NCBI GenBank assembly: GCA_002840765.1
Contig: PHCE01000010.1
Span: forward strand, 124,001 to 188,000
Length of the DNA stretch: 64,000 bases
From: Betaproteobacteria bacterium HGW-Betaproteobacteria-7
GTDB lineage: Bacteria > Pseudomonadota > Gammaproteobacteria > Burkholderiales > Rhodocyclaceae
Direction of reading: 5' to 3'
Notes under the pieces: generated by a model
What the model saw: the letters and a program-made list of their open reading frames with translations, nothing else
The model's database searches: none
What the model was told of the DNA's origin: nothing
Part shown: positions 59,678-64,000 of the stretch, piece by piece
Numbering within the stretch: the stretch's first letter is position 1
Layout of the letters: each line of letters opens with the position of its first letter
Translations under genes and position numbers: made by a program

Positions 59678-61042
59678 TTAGCCGACCTTGGGCAGATGCT
59701 TCAGCGATTCGACAATCGCCTCGGCTGGATATTCGTAGTCCTCCAGTTTGCCGCTGAAATACCTGTCGTAGGAAGCCATGTCGAAATGCCCGTGGCCGGT
59801 CAGGCAGAAGAGGATGGTCTTGGCCTCGCCGGTCTCCTTGCAGCGCAGCGCTTCGTCAATGGCGGCACGAATGGCGTGGCAGGATTCCGGCGCCGGGATG
59901 ATGCCTTCGGCACGGGCGAATTGGACGCCGGCTTGGAAGGTGCCGACCTGCGGCACGGCAATGGCTTCCAGCTGCTTCTCGTGGAACAGCTGCGAGAGCA
60001 GCGGCGAGGCGCCGTGATAACGCAGGCCGCCGGCGTGGATGCCCGGCGGCATGAAGTCGTGGCCGAGCGTGTACATCTTCATGATCGGCGTGTAGCCGGA
60101 GGCGTCGCCGTAATCGTAGGTGTAGGCGCCCTTGGTCAACGTCGGGCAAGAAGTCGGCTCGACGGCGACGCAGCGCAGGTTTTGGGCGCGCTTGTCACCG
60201 GCCGCCTTGTCGGCAAGGAAGGGGAAGGCGATGCCGCCGAAGCTGGAACCGCCGCCGCAGGGCCCGAAAATCACGTCCGGGTAGAGGCCGATCTTGTCGA
60301 ACTGCTTCTTGGCTTCCAGGCCGATCACCGTCTGGTGCAGCAGCACATGGTTGAGCACCGAACCGAGGGTGTAACAAGTGCCGGGATCAGCCGCCGCTTC
60401 CTCGACCGCTTCGGAAATCGCCAGACCGAGCGAGCCCTGGCAATCCGGATCGGCGGCCAGCGCGGCGCGGCCGGCATTGGTCAGATTGGTCGGCGAGGCA
60501 AAGACTTCGGCGCCCCAGGTCTGCATCATCGAGCGGCGGAAAGGTTTCTGCTGGTAGCTGACATTGACCATGAAGACGCGCACCGGCAGGCCGAACATCT
60601 GGCCGGCATAGGCGATCGACGAACCCCACTGGCCGGCGCCGGTTTCGGTGGTCAGCTTTTTGGTGCCGGCAAGCTTGTTGTAGAAAGCCTGCGGCACGGC
60701 GGAATTGGGCTTGTGCGAACCGGCCGGCGAGACGCCTTCGTACTTGAAGAAAATTTTCGCCGGCGTGCCCAGCATCTGTTCCAGGCGCAGCGCCCGACAG
60801 AGCGGCGCCGGGCGCCATTGGGCGTAGATCTGGCGGACTTCCTCGGGAATCGGAATCCAGCGCTCGGCGCTCATTTCCTGTTCGAGGATGGGATCGGGGA
60901 AGATCGCCCCCATCGCCTCCGGCGGCACCGGCTTGCCGTCCGGCCCGAGCGACGGCGCCGGCGGGTTGGGCATGTCGGCAACGACGTTGTACCAATGGGT
61001 GGGGATGTCTTCTTGTTCGAGGTTGATGCGCAGCGGCGTCAT
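59678..61042 (-). CDS. trpB: TrpB2-type tryptophan synthase beta chain
   Basis: A 454-residue PLP enzyme joining indole and serine. The longer length and the N-terminus IPTHWYNVVADMPNPPAP mark the TrpB2 group. The PLP lysine lies in GSHKPNSA (about 115-122), followed by TETGAGQWG (about 137-145) and the phosphate-binding loop GPCGGGSSFGG (about 256-266). TrpB2 is often not paired with TrpA, and none is adjacent. The start at 61042 follows GGGAGA. Confidence 0.92.
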   Translation of the reverse strand: MTPLRINLEQEDIPTHWYNVVADMPNPPAPSLGPDGKPVPPEAMGAIFPDPILEQEMSAERWIPIPEEVRQIYAQWRPAPLCRALRLEQMLGTPAKIFFKYEGVSPAGSHKPNSAVPQAFYNKLAGTKKLTTETGAGQWGSSIAYAGQMFGLPVRVFMVNVSYQQKPFRRSMMQTWGAEVFASPTNLTNAGRAALAADPDCQGSLGLAISEAVEEAAADPGTCYTLGSVLNHVLLHQTVIGLEAKKQFDKIGLYPDVIFGPCGGGSSFGGIAFPFLADKAAGDKRAQNLRCVAVEPTSCPTLTKGAYTYDYGDASGYTPIMKMYTLGHDFMPPGIHAGGLRYHGASPLLSQLFHEKQLEAIAVPQVGTFQAGVQFARAEGIIPAPESCHAIRAAIDEALRCKETGEAKTILFCLTGHGHFDMASYDRYFSGKLEDYEYPAEAIVESLKHLPKVG

Positions 61043-61286
61043 TATTTGTGTCTCCCTGAAGCACTTGCCGAAAAGGCCGTAAGTTAACCGAAAACGCTGT
61101 GCGGTGCCACGGCGCAACGCCGTCATCGACATCCGTCTACCGGAATGCAATAGCCAGATAAATCCGGCCAGCGCACTGCTAGAATTCACCCAAAATTCAT
61201 ATTCAATCTTCATCAGAGAAATTCGTTTTTCTTTAGTGCAACAAGCACTTATTCGTTACGAATTTGTCAATTTCGGGGGTTTTACC

Positions 61287-62303
61287 ATGTTAAACATCCT
61301 GCGCCGCAGCCGGCGCACCCTGCTGGCCCTCGGCCTGAGTTTTGGCGCCAGCTTTGCCGCGCAAGCGGCCTACACCAATGTCTATTTTTTCGGTGACAGC
61401 CTGTCGGACACCGGTAATGTCTACACAGCATCCTCAGGCACCCTCCCGTCGCAGCCTTACTTTGAAGGGCGCTTCTCGAACGGGCAGGTATGGGTCGAAC
61501 GTATCGCCGCCGGACTGGGGAATGCCGATGCCGCGAAGCCTTTCCAACTGGGCGGTAACAATTACGCCTGGGCCGGCGCCAAAACTGACACCAGTGGTCT
61601 GGCCGACGGGGCGCTCGGCATCCCCACAGGGCTGCAGGTACAAGTCATGAATTATTGGGGTGCCGGCCACTCGAATGCCAGCGCCAACGATCTGTTCGTC
61701 ATCGCCATCGGTAGCAACGACCTTTTCGGCATCGCCTCGGCCTATGCCGACGATGCAGCTGCGCGTGTGGCTGCCGCCCAGATGGCGATCGCCAATGTGA
61801 CGGCCTCGCTGAACTACCTGATCGGCAAGGGCGCAAGTAATTTCCTGATCGCCAATGCACCCAATCTCGGCATTACGCCGGAAGCCGCGGTCAACGGCAT
61901 CATCCCTGCGGCAACCGATGTGTGCGTGGAGTACAACGCCTTGCTCGCGGCTGCCATCGCCAGCCTGAACAGCAGCATCCACGTCACCAGTTTCGATTTT
62001 TTCAGCCTGGTTACCGAGCTGGTTGACGATGCGGCAAATGGCGGAGCGACCTACGGGCTGTCCAACGCCTTCGTCCCGTGCATCAGCGATGTCAATACCT
62101 GCGATACATCGGTCTTCTTCGACCTGATGCACCCAACCGCAGTCGTACATGCCATGGCCGGCGAGGCTGCACTTGCCCTGCTCGCAGCCAACCAGGTGCC
62201 TGAACCGGCCACCTGGCTGCTGCTGGTCACCGCCCTCCTGCTCATCGTCGTTAGCCGCCAGCACGCCACCCGTCGGCAATTGACCACGCCGGCCGTTTGC
62301 TGA
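61287..62303 (+). CDS. GDSL esterase with PEP-CTERM sorting signal
   Basis: A 338-residue exported protein. The signal peptide covers about 1-27 (ending AQAA). The SGNH/GDSL hydrolase blocks are VYFFGDSLSDTGN (about 31-43), NNYAWAGA (about 89-96), IGSNDLFG (about 140-147) and the Asp-His pair DLMHPT (about 285-290). The C-terminus has VPEPATW, a hydrophobic helix and basic residues, a PEP-CTERM tail for exosortase processing. The substrate is probably a surface ester. ATG 61287; the upstream 180 bp is AT-rich and likely promoter. Confidence 0.9.
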   Translation: MLNILRRSRRTLLALGLSFGASFAAQAAYTNVYFFGDSLSDTGNVYTASSGTLPSQPYFEGRFSNGQVWVERIAAGLGNADAAKPFQLGGNNYAWAGAKTDTSGLADGALGIPTGLQVQVMNYWGAGHSNASANDLFVIAIGSNDLFGIASAYADDAAARVAAAQMAIANVTASLNYLIGKGASNFLIANAPNLGITPEAAVNGIIPAATDVCVEYNALLAAAIASLNSSIHVTSFDFFSLVTELVDDAANGGATYGLSNAFVPCISDVNTCDTSVFFDLMHPTAVVHAMAGEAALALLAANQVPEPATWLLLVTALLLIVVSRQHATRRQLTTPAVC

Positions 62304-62403
62304 AAATCCGGCCCGCTCCGGCCAGCGCCGGACGGGCTGCGTTTTGCCGGGGGCCGAGCGGCAGATAAACTGTCGTCCTCAGCCCTTCCGGATACCCCTC
62401 GCC

Positions 62404-62949
62404 GTGCCAGGCCGCGCCCCGTCAGTCCTCCTTCGCCACCCCGCCGCGCCCGGCCGCACTGATTTCCGCCTCAGCGTTTCCCTGGCCGCTTCAGAACACG
62501 GGCTTGACCTCGTCTACCGCTTCCTGGGCGACCTTTCGGCGCTGCTTATTCCGCCGCCAGTCAGCCCTGCTTCGGCGGACGAACTCTGGCAACACACCTG
62601 CTGCGAAGCCTTTCTCGCCAAGGAAAGCGGCACCGCATACCGCGAGTACAATTTTTCACCCTCCGGCCAGTGGGCCTGCTATCGCTTCAGCGATTACCGG
62701 CAGCGTGACGACAGCTTCGTACCCGAGGCAGCGCCATCGACCGAGTTCCAGCCCTTGGACGACGGCTTTCAACTGCATGCCAACATCCCTGCCCCCTTGC
62801 TGCCGCCTGGCCCGCTGCTGCGCCTCGGCCTAAGCGCCGTCATCGAAGCGGCCGACGGCAGCAAGGACTATTGGGCGCTGGCGCATGCGGCCGAGCGCCC
62901 GGACTTCCATCTCCGTCAGACCTTCACCCTTTCCCTGAGTCGCCCATGA
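62404..62949 (+). CDS. DOMON-like domain protein
   Basis: A 181-residue beta-sandwich protein with the segments ELWQHTCCEAFLA (about 60-72), YREYNFSPSGQWACYRFSDYR (split at about 79-99) and KDYWALAHAAERPDFH (about 157-172), typical of bacterial DOMON-like proteins that may bind sugar or haem. No signal peptide is obvious. GTG start at 62404 is preferred to an upstream ATG on family length. It overlaps the next gene by 4 nt. Confidence 0.75.
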   Translation: MPGRAPSVLLRHPAAPGRTDFRLSVSLAASEHGLDLVYRFLGDLSALLIPPPVSPASADELWQHTCCEAFLAKESGTAYREYNFSPSGQWACYRFSDYRQRDDSFVPEAAPSTEFQPLDDGFQLHANIPAPLLPPGPLLRLGLSAVIEAADGSKDYWALAHAAERPDFHLRQTFTLSLSRP

Positions 62950-64000
62950 CCATCCGTTTTCAGACCGGCCTCGACCGCCTGCTCGCCGATCCCGCCCTGC
63001 GCGCCCCGCTGGCTGGCCGCCGCGTCGCCCTGCTCGCCCATCCGGCTTCGGTCACCGCTGACCTCGGCCATGCCCTCGACGCACTGGCCGCCCTGCCCGA
63101 CCTCAACCTGAGTGCCGCCTTCGGGCCGCAGCATGGGCTGCGCGGCGACAAGCAGGACAACATGATGGAGTCGCCCGACTTCCGCGATCCGCGCCACGGC
63201 ATTCCGGTGTTCAGCCTGTACGGTGAAGTGCGTCGGCCGACGGCGGCAATGATGGACAGCTTCGACGTGCTGCTGGTCGACCTGCAGGATCTCGGCTGCC
63301 GCATCTACACCTTCATCACCACACTGCGCTACGTGCTGGAAGCCGCCGCGGTGTACGGCAAGTCGGTGTGGGTGCTCGACCGCCCGAACCCGGCCGGCCG
63401 GCCGGTCGAGGGTCTGACCCTGCGCACTGGCTGGGAAAGTTTCGTCGGCGCCGGTGCCATGCCGATGCGCCACGGCCTGACGCTGGGCGAACTCGGCCAC
63501 TGGTTCGTCGCCACGCTGAATCTGGATGTGGACTACCGCGTCATCGCCATGGACGGCTGGCAGCCGGAAGCCGCACCCGGCCACGGCTGGCCGCTCGGCG
63601 AACGGGCCTGGATCAATCCCAGCCCGAACGCCCCCAACCTGGCGATGGCCCGCACCTACGCCGGCACCGTGATGCTCGAAGGCACGACGCTTTCGGAAGG
63701 CCGCGGCACCACCCGGCCGCTGGAACTATTCGGCGCGCCGGACATCGACGCCCGTGCCGTACTTGGCGAAATGCAGGCGCTGGCGCCGGACTGGCTGGCT
63801 GGCTGCGTGCTGCGCGACTGCTGGTTCGAGCCGACCTTCCACAAGCACGCCGGCCAACTGTGCCACGGCCTGCACATTCACGCCGAGGCGCCGCATTACG
63901 ACCACCCCGCCTTCCGCCCGTGGCGCCTGCAGAGCCTGTCCTTCAAGGCCATCCGTCGGCTCTATCCGGACTATCCTTTGTGGCGCGATTTCGCCTACGA
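62946..64000 (+). CDS. DUF1343 (NamZ-like exo-beta-N-acetylmuramidase), partial
   Basis: The first 351 codons are present; the gene runs off the right edge. The product has GRRVALLAHPASVTADLGHA (about 24-43), AAFGPQHGLRGDKQDN (about 58-73) and DVLLVDLQDLGCRIYTFITT (about 107-126), which identify DUF1343. Its characterised members (NamZ) remove MurNAc from peptidoglycan fragments. No signal peptide is seen, which suggests cytosolic muropeptide recycling. Coupled to the DOMON-like gene by ATGA. Confidence 0.88.
   Translation, partial: MTIRFQTGLDRLLADPALRAPLAGRRVALLAHPASVTADLGHALDALAALPDLNLSAAFGPQHGLRGDKQDNMMESPDFRDPRHGIPVFSLYGEVRRPTAAMMDSFDVLLVDLQDLGCRIYTFITTLRYVLEAAAVYGKSVWVLDRPNPAGRPVEGLTLRTGWESFVGAGAMPMRHGLTLGELGHWFVATLNLDVDYRVIAMDGWQPEAAPGHGWPLGERAWINPSPNAPNLAMARTYAGTVMLEGTTLSEGRGTTRPLELFGAPDIDARAVLGEMQALAPDWLAGCVLRDCWFEPTFHKHAGQLCHGLHIHAEAPHYDHPAFRPWRLQSLSFKAIRRLYPDYPLWRDFAY

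Noticed and set aside
1-64000. CRISPR arrays, tRNA or rRNA genes
   Set aside because: No regularly spaced direct repeats, cloverleaf-like segments or rRNA-like sequence were noticed on reading both strands; no covariance search was possible.

Overview
This is a GC-rich 64 kb chromosomal window from a betaproteobacterium, most likely a denitrifying member of the Rhodocyclales close to Dechloromonas/Azonexus. That placement is an inference from a Sec-type (clade II) nosZ cluster, an exosortase-type PEP-CTERM protein, the conserved trpB2-SPOR-coaE-zapD-yacG block and the fused mutT/thiE gene. No rRNA, tRNA or CRISPR array was seen.

Layout. 1-2914: the 3' part of an Mrp (Mnh) Na+/H+ antiporter operon, C to G. 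2935-3788: a broken alpha/beta hydrolase and a CsbD-like stress gene. 3924-7521: gnd-zwf-pgl, the complete oxidative pentose phosphate branch. 7821-11033: copper export (copA-cueR against copZ) with two CueR-type promoters. 11158-12720: periplasmic copper delivery (an unknown membrane protein, sco, pcuC). 12908-20665: N2O reduction (nosZ, two cytochromes c, nosB, nosD, nosG, nosH). 20714-28826: mixed metabolism and signalling, including a PhnD-like binding protein coupled to a GGDEF-EAL protein and followed by a PilZ protein.

28.9-42.0 kb is a mosaic of stress and maintenance genes with several gene remnants: pgm and a glucoamylase-like gene, PRC-barrel, P-type ATPase, DUF302, HPF-like, PPK2, DUF2254 and a BON-MscS channel. 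42.2-52.8 kb looks like a defence island. It holds a minus-strand run encoding a 1124-residue protein with nuclease, exonuclease and SF1-helicase parts, a WYL regulator, an HNH endonuclease, a DUF2130 nuclease-like protein and a small secreted protein. Two small genes are divergent from it, and a separate SIR2-like gene lies to the right. Two palindromes of one design sit in the divergent promoter region. The island ends in a nested inverted-repeat element at 52.3-52.8 kb.

From 52.8 kb the core genome resumes: amt with a sigma-54/NtrC-type promoter, a frameshifted mltA, a DUF815 ATPase, mutT/thiE, yacG, zapD, coaE, a SPOR protein, trpB2, a PEP-CTERM GDSL esterase, a DOMON-like protein and a DUF1343 (NamZ-like) gene cut by the window end.

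Working together: the copper genes could supply and control copper for NosZ, which has CuA and CuZ centres. The pentose phosphate operon makes NADPH. The 42-52 kb block is the best candidate for an undescribed system. All functions are read from motifs and context, without database searches.
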